64,000 nucleotides of DNA, from the NCBI GenBank assembly GCA_000720375.1, contig JOAA01000026.1:62001-126000 (forward strand), given 5' to 3'. The notes beneath the pieces were generated by a model, which was not told where the DNA came from, ran no database searches, and saw only the letters and a list, made by a program, of their open reading frames with translations. The DNA is from Rhodococcus rhodnii. GTDB taxonomy: Bacteria; Actinomycetota; Actinomycetes; Mycobacteriales; Pseudonocardiaceae. The translations under genes and the position numbers were made by a program. Below are positions 9,088 through 17,363 of the stretch, in pieces. Positions within the stretch are counted from its first letter, which is position 1; every line of letters begins with the position of its first letter.

Positions 9088-10656
9088 TCAAACCCGCAGC
9101 CGGCCGTGCTCGAGATGCCACACCTGGTCGACACGGTCGAACCTGTCCGGATCGGGTGTCGCGATCAGCACCGCGCACTGTGTTCGCGCCACTGCCCGGT
9201 CGATCACCTCGTGGTCCAGGTGCGCGCCGGGTTCGTCCAGCACTACCAGCCGCGGCGGGCCGACCAGGGCACGCGCCAGGGTCAGCAGGGCGCCTTGGCC
9301 CGGCGGCAAACCGGAGCCGCCGTCGCCGACCCGGGTGTCGAGTAACTCGTCGAAGCCGATCAACTCACGGACCCGCTCCAGTTCGGCCGGATCGGCGTCG
9401 GGCACGCGATAGCTCAGGTTCTCGGCGACGGTGCCGCGTAGCAGCGGGAGGTCAGACCCCATGACGCCAATCGCCCGACGCAGGTCGGGTTCCGTGACGA
9501 CGGCAAGGTCCTGGCTGTCCAGCAGCACGCGGCCACGGTCGCAGTTCCGCAGGCCGGCCGCGACGGACAGCAGCGCTGACCGTCCGGTCCCGGTCACGGC
9601 GATGACCTGGCCAGGTGAAGCCACGGCCGTGACGTCGTCGAGCACGCCGTCGACCGTGACCCCGACCAGGCGCAGTTCGCCGGGCCCTGCGCGCAGCGGC
9701 AGCCGATTGGCCGTGCGGAGGAGCGGCCGCGTCAGCACTGGCTCGATCTTCGCGCGTGCGACACGTGCTGCCTGCCAGTACTCCAGCACCCGCGCGAGGT
9801 CGCGTAAAGGCACGACCAGTACGCCTGCGATCGTCACCGCGGTCGCGGCAATGGATGGCGGAGCCGAGGTCATGGCCGCCACGAACAACGCCACGGTCAC
9901 GGCGACGGCCCCGGTCAATTCCGCAACCCCACGGACCGTGCCGATGACACGGCTGCGGGCGACGACGGCACCGCGTAGCTGTCGTCCCTTGCGGTCGATG
10001 CGACGCAGTTCGTCTTCCCCGCGGCCGAAGGCACGGACAACCGGCATGTGTGCGACGCGATCGGTGACCCTGGCGGCGAGTTGGCCACGCCGTCGCCGCG
10101 CTTGCCGCGTTGTCTCCCTTAGGGCGTGACCACGTAGGAGCGTCGCGCCCATGCCACACACGACGACCGCGGCCACGGGTATGCCCACCGTGTGGTTCAC
10201 CACGGCCAACGTCACCAGGCATCCGGCGGCCAACGGAACAGCGACGGCGAGCCGGGCAAGGCCCCGGCTCGCCCACAGCCGAAGCGCGGACAAATCCCCG
10301 ACGAAACGCAACACCGTGACACCCGTCGAACCCCTCCGGGCGGGCTCAGGCCCAACCGCCAGCCGGCTGAACAGGGCCAGCCGGACTGCGTGGGCGTAGT
10401 CCTGCCCGAGCCGTTCGGCCAGCACGACCTCGGTCCGGCTCAACCACGCCGCCGTGCCGGCACAGGCGAGCAGCGCCGCGCCAAGCACGAACGGCCACGT
10501 ACCTTGCTGCGGTGCGACAAGGCGGGTGAAGAACACGCCGGTCAGCAGTCCCGTCCCGACCGCGGTTCCCGCCTGCCCGAAGCCGACCAGCACCAGCCGG
10601 ACGAACCAGCCGCGGCGCCGGTCGGCAAGCGGTCTCGGCAGGCACGAGGCGTTCAC
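9088..10656 (-). CDS. ABC exporter-type half transporter with degenerate nucleotide-binding motifs
   Basis: A 522-residue fusion of a six-helix exporter membrane domain (about 20-290) and an ABC ATPase domain (about 325-522). The ATPase motifs are unusual: Walker A reads VTGTGRSALL (residues 354-363), with Arg359 in place of the catalytic Lys, and the signature reads GLPPGQG instead of LSGGQ. Walker B (RLVVLDEPGAHLD) is intact. It may be a catalytically weak half that pairs with another ABC protein, or a slow ATPase. The GTG start overlaps the stop of the upstream P-loop gene by 4 nt, so they are translated together. The substrate is unknown. Confidence 0.85.
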   Translation of the reverse strand: MNASCLPRPLADRRRGWFVRLVLVGFGQAGTAVGTGLLTGVFFTRLVAPQQGTWPFVLGAALLACAGTAAWLSRTEVVLAERLGQDYAHAVRLALFSRLAVGPEPARRGSTGVTVLRFVGDLSALRLWASRGLARLAVAVPLAAGCLVTLAVVNHTVGIPVAAVVVCGMGATLLRGHALRETTRQARRRRGQLAARVTDRVAHMPVVRAFGRGEDELRRIDRKGRQLRGAVVARSRVIGTVRGVAELTGAVAVTVALFVAAMTSAPPSIAATAVTIAGVLVVPLRDLARVLEYWQAARVARAKIEPVLTRPLLRTANRLPLRAGPGELRLVGVTVDGVLDDVTAVASPGQVIAVTGTGRSALLSVAAGLRNCDRGRVLLDSQDLAVVTEPDLRRAIGVMGSDLPLLRGTVAENLSYRVPDADPAELERVRELIGFDELLDTRVGDGGSGLPPGQGALLTLARALVGPPRLVVLDEPGAHLDHEVIDRAVARTQCAVLIATPDPDRFDRVDQVWHLEHGRLRV

Positions 10657-11729
10657 GTGGCGGGAGCTATCAGGCGGCCAACGACCTCGGGCTCGGCGAA
10701 ATCCTTCGACAGCACCACCGGCACGCCGAGCGCCGCGCGAGCCTCCCTGACGGCCAGCGGTGCGGCGGTGAACCTCCCGCTGGCCATCCGTACCGGCAGG
10801 CCAAGGTCGATCAGTCGCTGCACGCCCATCACCCCGCCGAGCGCGTCACCCGCGGCGAACACCGCCGCGTCCACCCGGCCGGTGAATTCCGGTGTGGCCA
10901 GCAAACCGGCCGTTTCGGTCTGCAGCAGCCCATCGGCGAGCTCGACGACCACCGCGTCCACCGGGTCCACCGGTTCGGCGGCGAGTTCGTCCAACAGCGC
11001 GCCCGCGAGCGCAGTGACTTCGTTGGCCGGCACCTGGAACGTGGAGGCGTATCCGCCATCGGTGAAATCCACTACCCGCACCGCGCCCGCGTCGCGCATG
11101 AGCCAGGTGTCGCCGCCGGAGCCGGTCCCGGTCACCTTCGCCGCGCCCACCCGATATCCCATGCGGGACAAGCCTTTCACGATGTGCGCGGCAACGGTGG
11201 TCTTGCCCGCGTTCATCGCCGTTCCCGCCACGAGCACGGTCCACGGCGGTCCGCATGGCTGCCGGACATTGCGCGGGACGATCGGGGCGTGGTCGCGCAG
11301 GTTGACCGTCCGGTCGTCCACATCCACCAGCAATCCCAACGGTTCCAGCTGAGTCGCGGTGGTCATCATCGCGTGCGACGACTGAACGACCGCCGCGATC
11401 CCACCCGCCGCGACGAGCTGACACGGCCCCAGACCATCGGGTATCGCGGCCTCGTACTGATCGGGCGCATACCGTGCGCCGTACGCCACCAGAACGGTGT
11501 CCCCGGCGAACAGATCGGCCTTCCGCCCACCCACCAGCTCGATTCTCTTGTGCTGCCCGACTTCGGTCACCCTGGCCAGCACCACGTCGCCGGCCAGCGG
11601 CACCCGGTCGGTGACCAGCCGCGGCCGCAACGCCGCCATCGGGACATGCCGCACAGTGTGTGCGGGTTTCGCGCTCGCCAGCTCGACATCCACTGCGTCC
11701 ACAGTGGTCGCAGCGATCAGAACGGCCAT
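10653..11729 (-). CDS. P-loop NTPase with N-terminal beta domain, partner of ABC exporter
   Basis: A 358-residue protein. Residues 1 to about 140 look like an all-beta domain. Residues about 160-358 are a P-loop NTPase of the dethiobiotin-synthetase/MobB-like (possibly DUF1611-like) superfamily: VLVAGTAMNAGKTTVAAHI is the Walker A, KVTGTGSGGDTW follows, and DAVVVELADGL fits the Walker B strand. The Gly-Thr-x-Met-Asn-x-Gly-Lys-Thr loop suggests ATP-dependent chemistry on a small molecule rather than transport. The ATG at 11729 has a strong AAGGAG site, which rules out the longer reading upstream. The 4-nt overlap with the ABC gene indicates a shared function. I cannot name the reaction. Confidence 0.75.
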   Translation of the reverse strand: MAVLIAATTVDAVDVELASAKPAHTVRHVPMAALRPRLVTDRVPLAGDVVLARVTEVGQHKRIELVGGRKADLFAGDTVLVAYGARYAPDQYEAAIPDGLGPCQLVAAGGIAAVVQSSHAMMTTATQLEPLGLLVDVDDRTVNLRDHAPIVPRNVRQPCGPPWTVLVAGTAMNAGKTTVAAHIVKGLSRMGYRVGAAKVTGTGSGGDTWLMRDAGAVRVVDFTDGGYASTFQVPANEVTALAGALLDELAAEPVDPVDAVVVELADGLLQTETAGLLATPEFTGRVDAAVFAAGDALGGVMGVQRLIDLGLPVRMASGRFTAAPLAVREARAALGVPVVLSKDFAEPEVVGRLIAPAT

Positions 11730-12317
11730 CGGTTTCTCCTTTTGTGTCACGACCCGACTGCCGGCAACAGTGGTCGGCCGTGATGAGGAGGCGATGAGCC
11801 CAGCATGAAGGGAATCTTCATCAAGTGGTGCGGACCAGTTCACTGGGTGCTCGACGACGCTGGGTTGTCGTCGCTCCCGCAGAGTCCGAAGCCGAGTCCG
11901 GCGAGCCGCAGGCAGGCCAGCGGGAACGTGTCGATGGCGTGTTCCCATTTCAGCCCATATCAACTATTACTTGGGACTTCCACGTCGGCGACAGACCCCG
12001 GGCTTGTCCATCCACCGCGTGGGCCGAACGTGACCAGAGTCCGGCAGATACCGAAGGCGTCCTGGGAGCAGGGTTCAAGGTCTGTGCAAGGTTGGCTTGA
12101 GATGCTGCTCCCGGTACGCCGAGGGACTACAGCGGCGCGTTTCTGCTGGGCGTCCGGGCCGGACTGCCGTTTCGAGGGTTCGCTGAAGCCTCACCGGCCC
12201 GTCCAAGCGTCAGCTTCTGCACAGCTGGCAACACCACGCCATGGTCGAACGTTCCGTGGAAGCGCTAGCATTCTTGAACGCCACGCGAGCGAAGACGTCA
12301 ACAGCTGGGGAGCTGAG
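11730..12317. other. 588-nt divergent intergenic region with possible gene remnant
   Basis: The region between the leftward P-loop gene and the rightward sulfotransferase gene has no ORF with a good ribosome-binding site. On the minus strand, 11840-11960 reads as a short high-GC3 segment (HAIDTFPLACLRLAGLGFGL...) ending in TGA, with a stop shortly upstream, so it may be a fragment of a lost gene. Promoters of both flanking genes must lie here. Confidence 0.4.
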
Positions 12318-13220
12318 ATGGCTGGGTTGCGGCGGTATCGAACGGTGGTCTCCGACAGCGCACTGTGGGCGGGCGTCGCGTTCCGCGACGGAGACATAGT
12401 GATCAGTACGCCGGCGAAGTGCGGAACGACGTGGATGCAGATGCTCTGCGCGTTACTGATCTTCGATACGGCCGATCTTCCCCGCCCACTCACCGAGATT
12501 TCCCCATGGCTGGACGCGGTCACCTATGACACCGCGGCGGTTTTGGCTGAACTCGAGGGACAGCAGCACCGGCGTTTCATCAAGACGCACACGCCGCTCG
12601 ACGGCTTACCGTTCGAGCCAGGGGTGACGTACATCTGCGTCGGGCGTGATCCGCGTGACGCGATGCTGTCGTTCGAGAACGCCGTTGCCAACATCCACCC
12701 TGACGCCATGACTTCGGGTGGCCTCGATCCCCAAGTCAGCCAGCCGATCTCCGAAGATCCGCTTGAGCGGTTCTGGATGTGGGCGGACGCGGAATTCACC
12801 CCCGAGTCACCCTCGTTCGGCGTGACCCTGGCCAACCTGGTCCACCACGTGCGGACGTTCTGGGAACGCCGCGACGATCCGCAGGTGGCACTGTTCCACT
12901 ACGCGGACCTCAAAGCCGATCTGCCTGGCCAGTTGCGGCGTCTTGGCGACGTGCTGTCGATCGAGATCAGCCAGCAGCGGCTCGAACAACTCGCCGCCGC
13001 GGCGACTTTCGAACGAATGCGGAATCGGGCCGACGAACTGGCGCCCGGTGTCGACGCGAACCTGTGGCGCAGCAACAGGAACTTCTTCCGTTCCGGCACC
13101 AGCGGCAAGTGGCGGGACCTGCTCGACGATGCTGCCGTCGACCGCTACACCAGGCGCGTGGGCGAGCTCGCGCCACCTGACCTCGCCGAGTGGCTCCATA
13201 CAGGGCTGGGATCAAAGTGA
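12318..13220 (+). CDS. sulfotransferase
   Basis: A 300-residue PAPS-dependent sulfotransferase. The 5'-phosphosulfate loop is TPAKCGTTWMQ (residues 31-41), the catalytic His is in FIKTHTPLDG (H91), and the 3'-phosphate site is VGRDPRDAMLSFENA (residues 108-122). The C-terminal RSNRNFFRSGTSGKWRD segment matches the family's PAPS-contacting loop. Length and order of motifs are normal for cytosolic-type sulfotransferases that act on small hydroxylated molecules; the acceptor is unknown. The ATG at 12318 follows a GGGGAG site; the reading frame is open upstream but unsupported. Confidence 0.9.
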   Translation: MAGLRRYRTVVSDSALWAGVAFRDGDIVISTPAKCGTTWMQMLCALLIFDTADLPRPLTEISPWLDAVTYDTAAVLAELEGQQHRRFIKTHTPLDGLPFEPGVTYICVGRDPRDAMLSFENAVANIHPDAMTSGGLDPQVSQPISEDPLERFWMWADAEFTPESPSFGVTLANLVHHVRTFWERRDDPQVALFHYADLKADLPGQLRRLGDVLSIEISQQRLEQLAAAATFERMRNRADELAPGVDANLWRSNRNFFRSGTSGKWRDLLDDAAVDRYTRRVGELAPPDLAEWLHTGLGSK

Positions 13221-13408
13221 CCAGTCGCCCGTACGTTGTCCCCTCACCAAAGCGGCAGGTGAAGGCAGCGGCTTCGCTTGTGTGGGCGCCAAACCCCTCG
13301 AACATGAGCGCCAGATAGCGCGGGCGATCTCGTCGAGTTGCGCGTCCCGGGCCGAAGTCGGCGAAACCGCACGCGCGGTGCGCAGGATGCGCTCGACGTT
13401 GTGGACGG

Positions 13409-14980
13409 TCACGTGGTGAGGGAACACTTGGCGAGAGTCTCGGTGGCCCATCGGTAGTCCGGTTTTCCTGACGGCGAGCGCTGGATGCGGGGAACGACGT
13501 GGACGAGGCGGGGGAGTTTGTAGCGGGCGATCAGCGGCGCGAGGTGGTTTTCGAGTTCCTGTTGGGTCGGCGGGGCCGCCGTGGGCTGGATTTGCAGTAC
13601 CGCCGCGACTTTCTGCCCCCATCGGGGATCGGGGAGTCCGGCGACGACGGCGTCCGCTACCGCTGGATGGGTTTTCAGTGCGGCTTCGACTTCTTCGGGG
13701 TGGATCTTCTCGCCGCCGGAGTTGATGCAGATGCAGCCGCGGCCGAGGAAGTTCACCGTGCCGTCTTTGTCCACTGTGGCCAGATCGCCGGACAAGACCC
13801 AGCGGGCGCCGTCGAGGACGACGAACGTACGGGACGTCTTGTCGGGATCTCGGTAGTAGCCCATCGCGATGTGGCCACGGCGGGCGACCTGACCTACCGC
13901 GCCACTGCCGGGGATAACGGGCCGGAGGGCGTCATCCAGAACTGTGGTGGTGTCGTTCACGGTGAAGCGAAGGTCCGCACCTGCTCCACTGTGACCGGTC
14001 TCAGTGGACCCGAAGCTGTCCACTATGTACAGGTCGGGTAGGTGCGCGTGGAGGCGGTCACGCACGGGTTGAGTGAGCAGAGCGCCTGCGCTGGCGATGA
14101 TGTGCAGTGACGGCAAGGGGCGGGGGTCGGCGTCGAGCGCTTCGATGAGCGGCGTCGCCATCGCGTCGCCGACGATCACCATCGTCTGACAGCCCTGCTC
14201 CTGGATGACGCGTATGGCTCCGTCGCCGGTGTAGTCGCGGACAAGGCACACCTTGCCACCGCCCAAGAACGTGATGAACGTGGCGAGAACGGCAGTGCCG
14301 TGCATCAAGGGCGGCGCGGCGAACATCACCAGGGGAGTGGTGGCCGCCGCGCGCGGGCCCGCGTCCGCAGGCCTGGCAAGGGGTTGCACTCCGCCGCTCA
14401 TGCCGCCGAACAACAAGTCCTCGTGCCGCCACATGACGCCTTTGGGCATACCAGTCGTGCCGCCGGTATAGATGATCATCAGGTCGTCGGCGGAGCGTTC
14501 GGGGAAACCAGCGCGGTCGTCGGGGCGTCCTGCCAGTGCTTGTTCGTACCGAAGGGTTCCGGTAGGCAGTTCTTCGCCGGGACCGACGGCCAGCAGATGC
14601 CGCAATCTGGGTACGTCCGGCAAGACCGCCGCCACTCGGCCGGCGAACTCGGTGTCGTACACCAAACCGACGAGATCGGCGTTGTCGTACAGGTAGCGCA
14701 ACTCGTCCCGGACGTAGCGGAAGTTCACGTTGATGGGCACCGCGCGAATTTTCAGCAGCGCGAGCATGGTCTCGAGATACTCGGGCCCGTTTCGCATGTG
14801 GCAGCCGACATGATCCCCGACGCCGATACCGGTGGCGGTGAAGTGGTGGGCAAGCTGGTTGGCGCGCCGGTCGAGTTCCCGGTAGGTCAGAACGTTCCCA
14901 TTGGCGTACAGGGCTTCCCGCTCGCCGACCGCGTCGACGATGTGCTCGAACAGATCGGCAAGATTGAACTCCATCGCCAT
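13409..14980 (-). CDS. acyl-CoA synthetase (FadD-like, AMP-forming)
   Basis: A 523-residue ANL-superfamily ligase that activates a carboxylic acid to its CoA thioester through an acyl-AMP. Motifs: P-loop IIYTGGTTGMPKGVMWRHED, the core DSFGSTETG, the hinge WVLSGDLATVDKDG and the C-terminal INSGGEKIHPEEVE, with catalytic Lys in SPSGKPDYRW. The GTTGMPKGVMWRHED wording is typical of the steroid/fatty-acid FadD branch of actinobacteria. It lies 3 nt downstream of the PPOX gene in the same direction, so they form an operon controlled by the divergent TetR gene. The exact substrate is not known. Confidence 0.92.
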   Translation of the reverse strand: MAMEFNLADLFEHIVDAVGEREALYANGNVLTYRELDRRANQLAHHFTATGIGVGDHVGCHMRNGPEYLETMLALLKIRAVPINVNFRYVRDELRYLYDNADLVGLVYDTEFAGRVAAVLPDVPRLRHLLAVGPGEELPTGTLRYEQALAGRPDDRAGFPERSADDLMIIYTGGTTGMPKGVMWRHEDLLFGGMSGGVQPLARPADAGPRAAATTPLVMFAAPPLMHGTAVLATFITFLGGGKVCLVRDYTGDGAIRVIQEQGCQTMVIVGDAMATPLIEALDADPRPLPSLHIIASAGALLTQPVRDRLHAHLPDLYIVDSFGSTETGHSGAGADLRFTVNDTTTVLDDALRPVIPGSGAVGQVARRGHIAMGYYRDPDKTSRTFVVLDGARWVLSGDLATVDKDGTVNFLGRGCICINSGGEKIHPEEVEAALKTHPAVADAVVAGLPDPRWGQKVAAVLQIQPTAAPPTQQELENHLAPLIARYKLPRLVHVVPRIQRSPSGKPDYRWATETLAKCSLTT

Positions 14981-14983
14981 TCC

Positions 14984-15481
14984 TCACAGGTGGGCGGCGG
15001 TGCTACCGCCGAGCGGGAGGGCGGGCAGGCCGAGTTTGCGGTGGTCCCACGATCGGGTGCGTGTGACATCGACCCGCACAGCGACGCGTTTGGCGAGCAT
15101 GAACTCCACCATCGGCCGGACTTCCTCGGTGTAGGGCCCGTTGTAGCGCTCCCACACGTTCACGCCGACCGCCCACAACGCGTCGGGGTCGTCGACGATC
15201 GTGGCGTGTCCTTCCATCGCGACTCCGCGCAACGTGTCGTACGTATGGCCGGTCTCGACCATCACGGTGACTCTGCTGTCGCGGCGCAGGTTCACCGCCT
15301 TCTGCGATTTGGCCTTGGTCTCGAACCACACCACGCCGTCGATCACCGCGTACCACATCGCGACGAGATGGGGTTGTCCCGAAGGGGCGATCGTGGCGAG
15401 CGTCGCGACCCGCTGTTCGGTCAGGAACTGGGTGATCTCGTCGGCGGACATCACGATCTGCGCGCGCTGGTTCACTCCCAT
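14984..15481 (-). CDS. pyridoxamine 5'-phosphate oxidase-fold (PPOX/F420-type) protein
   Basis: A 165-residue split-barrel flavin/F420 protein of the PPOX class. Visible: an N-terminal helix, VATLATIAPSGQPHLVAMWYAV, VWFETKAKSQKAVNLRRDSRVTVMVE and the GVAMEGHATIVDD strand, in the order seen in F420- or FMN-dependent actinobacterial reductases. It may reduce a substrate of the adjacent acyl-CoA pathway. The ATG at 15481 has an AAAGGGG site. It is the first gene of the two-gene operon with the acyl-CoA synthetase and faces the tetR gene across a 45-nt gap. Confidence 0.87.
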   Translation of the reverse strand: MGVNQRAQIVMSADEITQFLTEQRVATLATIAPSGQPHLVAMWYAVIDGVVWFETKAKSQKAVNLRRDSRVTVMVETGHTYDTLRGVAMEGHATIVDDPDALWAVGVNVWERYNGPYTEEVRPMVEFMLAKRVAVRVDVTRTRSWDHRKLGLPALPLGGSTAAHL

Positions 15482-15502
15482 GAGAGCCCCTTTGCCACTC
15501 GA

Positions 15503-15534
15503 TGAGACTTAATCCAGAATGAGACTATGTCTCA
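15503..15534. promoter_or_regulatory. TetR operator: TGAGACT repeats and palindrome over the tetR start
   Basis: The perfect palindrome TGAGAC-TAT-GTCTCA (15520-15534) covers the tetR start codon at 15527. A further half-site TGAGACT lies 17 nt upstream (15503-15509). A repressor bound here would shut both the tetR gene and the PPOX/acyl-CoA synthetase operon. Confidence 0.65.
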
Positions 15535-16123
15535 CAGTGAACCGGACAGCCTCGCCGTCCGCAAGAGGCGGGCGACATACGCCCGGATCGCCGCCTCGGC
15601 GGCCCGGCTCGCCGGTGCGCAAGGGGTCGGCAACACCACGGTGGACCAGATCGCGGCGGCGGCCGAAGTCGCGCGCGCGACCTTTTTCCGTTACTACGAC
15701 ACGAAAGAAAGCGCTGTCGCCGAAGGCGTCACCGGACCGTGGCTCACCCTGGTCACCGACGCGATCGCCCGCCAGCCCGGTCACTTGTCCGCGAAGGACG
15801 CCGTCGTCACCGCCTTCGGCGAACTCGCCGGGCAGTTCCCCGCGTACCACGACCAGATCCGGGAACTGGCCCGGCTGACCCGCTCGTCACCCACGCTCGA
15901 CGCCTGGACCACCCAGGCATACCAACGCTACGAGCACGCCATCGCCGAACTGCTCATCCCACGCTTCCCTGACGTCGAAGAACGCGACCCGCGACCACGC
16001 CTGCTCGCCGCACTCGTGATGGCCTCGGTGCGCATCTCGCTGGACGAGTGGATCGACCATGGCGGCGAGCTTCCCGCCCTCATTCGCCGTGCCCTCCACT
16101 CGATCTCCGTCGAACCGGCGTGA
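15527..16123 (+). CDS. TetR-family transcriptional regulator
   Basis: A 198-residue regulator with a TetR DNA-binding domain at residues about 13-60 (AASAARLAGAQGVGNTTVDQIAAAAEVARATFFRYY split over three helices) and an all-helical ligand domain. The YYDTKESAVAEG segment after the HTH is typical. It is divergent from the PPOX/acyl-CoA synthetase operon and its own start codon lies in a palindromic operator, so it most likely represses itself and that operon and responds to an acyl compound. Its stop is 11 nt from the convergent lipoprotein gene. Confidence 0.92.
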   Translation: MSHSEPDSLAVRKRRATYARIAASAARLAGAQGVGNTTVDQIAAAAEVARATFFRYYDTKESAVAEGVTGPWLTLVTDAIARQPGHLSAKDAVVTAFGELAGQFPAYHDQIRELARLTRSSPTLDAWTTQAYQRYEHAIAELLIPRFPDVEERDPRPRLLAALVMASVRISLDEWIDHGGELPALIRRALHSISVEPA

Positions 16124-16134
16124 CCGACGGGTAC

Positions 16135-16797
16135 TTACGACCGGCCCAGCACGCCATGGGCGATGTCGAGCTCTTTGTTCATCGTGGTGCGAAGTGTTTG
16201 GAAGTAGGCCGGGTCCCGGTTGATCTCCTGCTCCTGGATCCGAACCTCGGCGGCATGCCAGACGTCGACCAAGCCGGTCTGGTTCTTGCAGTCGACATCG
16301 GTGGTGGCCACCGCTATTTCCTCACTTGACGGCACTGAGGAATCATTGGCCCACCATTTCGGATCGGACATCGCCGCCAGCGGATCCTGGTACTCGAGGC
16401 CTTTGCGGTGCATGCAGTCGCGCCAGGCGCTCATCGCCTCCGCGACGCGGGGGTCGCCCTGCGAATCTCGCAGTGACGCGCTGCTCTTCTGCATCAGCAG
16501 ATTCGGTTCCGCATCGCCGCCCGGCCGGAGCTGACCGGCCACCTCCACGCCGCAACCACGCCTGATGATCGCCCAGTCGTGTCCCCGCGCCACCATGCAC
16601 TTGCGCATGAGCAGATCTTCGGCGTTCGAGATCGTGTACATGTCGGCCAGGGAAAAGGTGTACGCGTCGAACGGGAGACGGAGGGCCTCGACCTGCGCGG
16701 TGGGCGGGAAGGGATCGGCTCCAGCGGACGAGTTCGACGGTGCGGCGCAGCCGGCCACGGACAGCGCGATGGTGAGGACCAGAGTTGCTCGCAGCAT
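16135..16797 (-). CDS. lipoprotein of unknown function
   Basis: A 220-residue exported lipoprotein. The signal peptide ends in the lipobox VAGC (Cys17), followed by a Ser/Ala-rich linker. The mature part carries four cysteines (RKCMVARG, RRGCGVE, RDCMHRKG, VDCKNQ) that may pair outside the cell. The layout KCMvarG ... WxxCMxxkG is seen in many actinomycete lipoproteins of unknown role. The ATG at 16797 follows an AGGAAA site; the reading frame is open further upstream but crosses a hairpin terminator. Confidence 0.75.
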   Translation of the reverse strand: MLRATLVLTIALSVAGCAAPSNSSAGADPFPPTAQVEALRLPFDAYTFSLADMYTISNAEDLLMRKCMVARGHDWAIIRRGCGVEVAGQLRPGGDAEPNLLMQKSSASLRDSQGDPRVAEAMSAWRDCMHRKGLEYQDPLAAMSDPKWWANDSSVPSSEEIAVATTDVDCKNQTGLVDVWHAAEVRIQEQEINRDPAYFQTLRTTMNKELDIAHGVLGRS

Positions 16798-16824
16798 CAG
16801 TTTTCCTGTGCTCTCGTGCGTCGG

Positions 16825-16863
16825 GTGGATGTAGCCGGCAAGAAAGCAGCCGGCTACATCCAC
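16825..16863 (-). terminator. strong hairpin terminator
   Basis: A perfect 15-bp stem (GTGGATGTAGCCGGC / GCCGGCTACATCCAC) with a 9-nt loop lies 13 nt beyond the stop of the inhibitor gene and 27 nt before the lipoprotein start. No T-tract follows. It separates the two minus-strand genes. Confidence 0.8.
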
Positions 16864-16876
16864 GTTGCCGGCTTCG

Positions 16877-17233
16877 TCAGATTCGCTTCATGGAGCTGGC
16901 TTTGTTCGAGAAATTGTTGTTCCCGAAGTTCGAGTCGTACGAGAACGCGTTCGCGGTGTATGTGAGGCTACCGCCACAACCGGGCAGGTCCCACATCTTG
17001 ACGCGGTGGCTGCGGTAGTTCCGCATCGCATTCGCGTCGTTGTTGATACCGGCTGGGAGGTTTCGGCAGCTCGTGGTCGGTGCGAACCGGTACTCCCCGT
17101 CCCGGTAGGAATGGCTTTCGTACAGGCAGAAGGTGTTCGCGGGACAGTCCGCGAACGCCGGGCTCGCGGCGGCGAAGCCCACGATCGGCTGAATGCCGAG
17201 AACAAGCGCCGCGGCAACAATCTTGCGGTTCAT
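16877..17233 (-). CDS. secreted peptidase inhibitor family I36-like protein
   Basis: A 118-residue secreted protein with a Sec signal peptide (about residues 1-28, ending ASPAFA). The mature domain is a small beta/gamma-crystallin-like fold: DCPANTFCLYES, then YRDGEYRFAPTTSC and VKMWDLPGCGGSL, with four cysteines for two disulfides. This matches the I36 (SMPI-type) inhibitor family common in streptomycetes, which blocks metallo- or serine proteases outside the cell. The ATG at 17233 is chosen because it begins the signal peptide and has GGAG upstream. Confidence 0.8.
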   Translation of the reverse strand: MNRKIVAAALVLGIQPIVGFAAASPAFADCPANTFCLYESHSYRDGEYRFAPTTSCRNLPAGINNDANAMRNYRSHRVKMWDLPGCGGSLTYTANAFSYDSNFGNNNFSNKASSMKRI

Positions 17234-17363
17234 TTCGATGTTTCTCCATCCTTTCGGGATTGGATCTCCAGTCTTGCAGGAAGGGTGTCGGGCAAGTAGA
17301 GCTCGATGTCGGCGAAATCTGATGACAAACGTCATCGTGAATGAAGGACATTCGCGGGACAGG

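Noticed and set aside
11740..11815. A 24-residue minus-strand peptide frame (MKIPFMLGSS...) upstream of the P-loop gene as a RiPP precursor
   Set aside because: No ribosome-binding site precedes it, and no RiPP-modifying enzyme family is recognised nearby.
11805..12317. N-terminal extension of the sulfotransferase
   Set aside because: The open frame upstream has no sulfotransferase-like sequence; the ATG at 12318 has GGGGAG and directly precedes the conserved domain.
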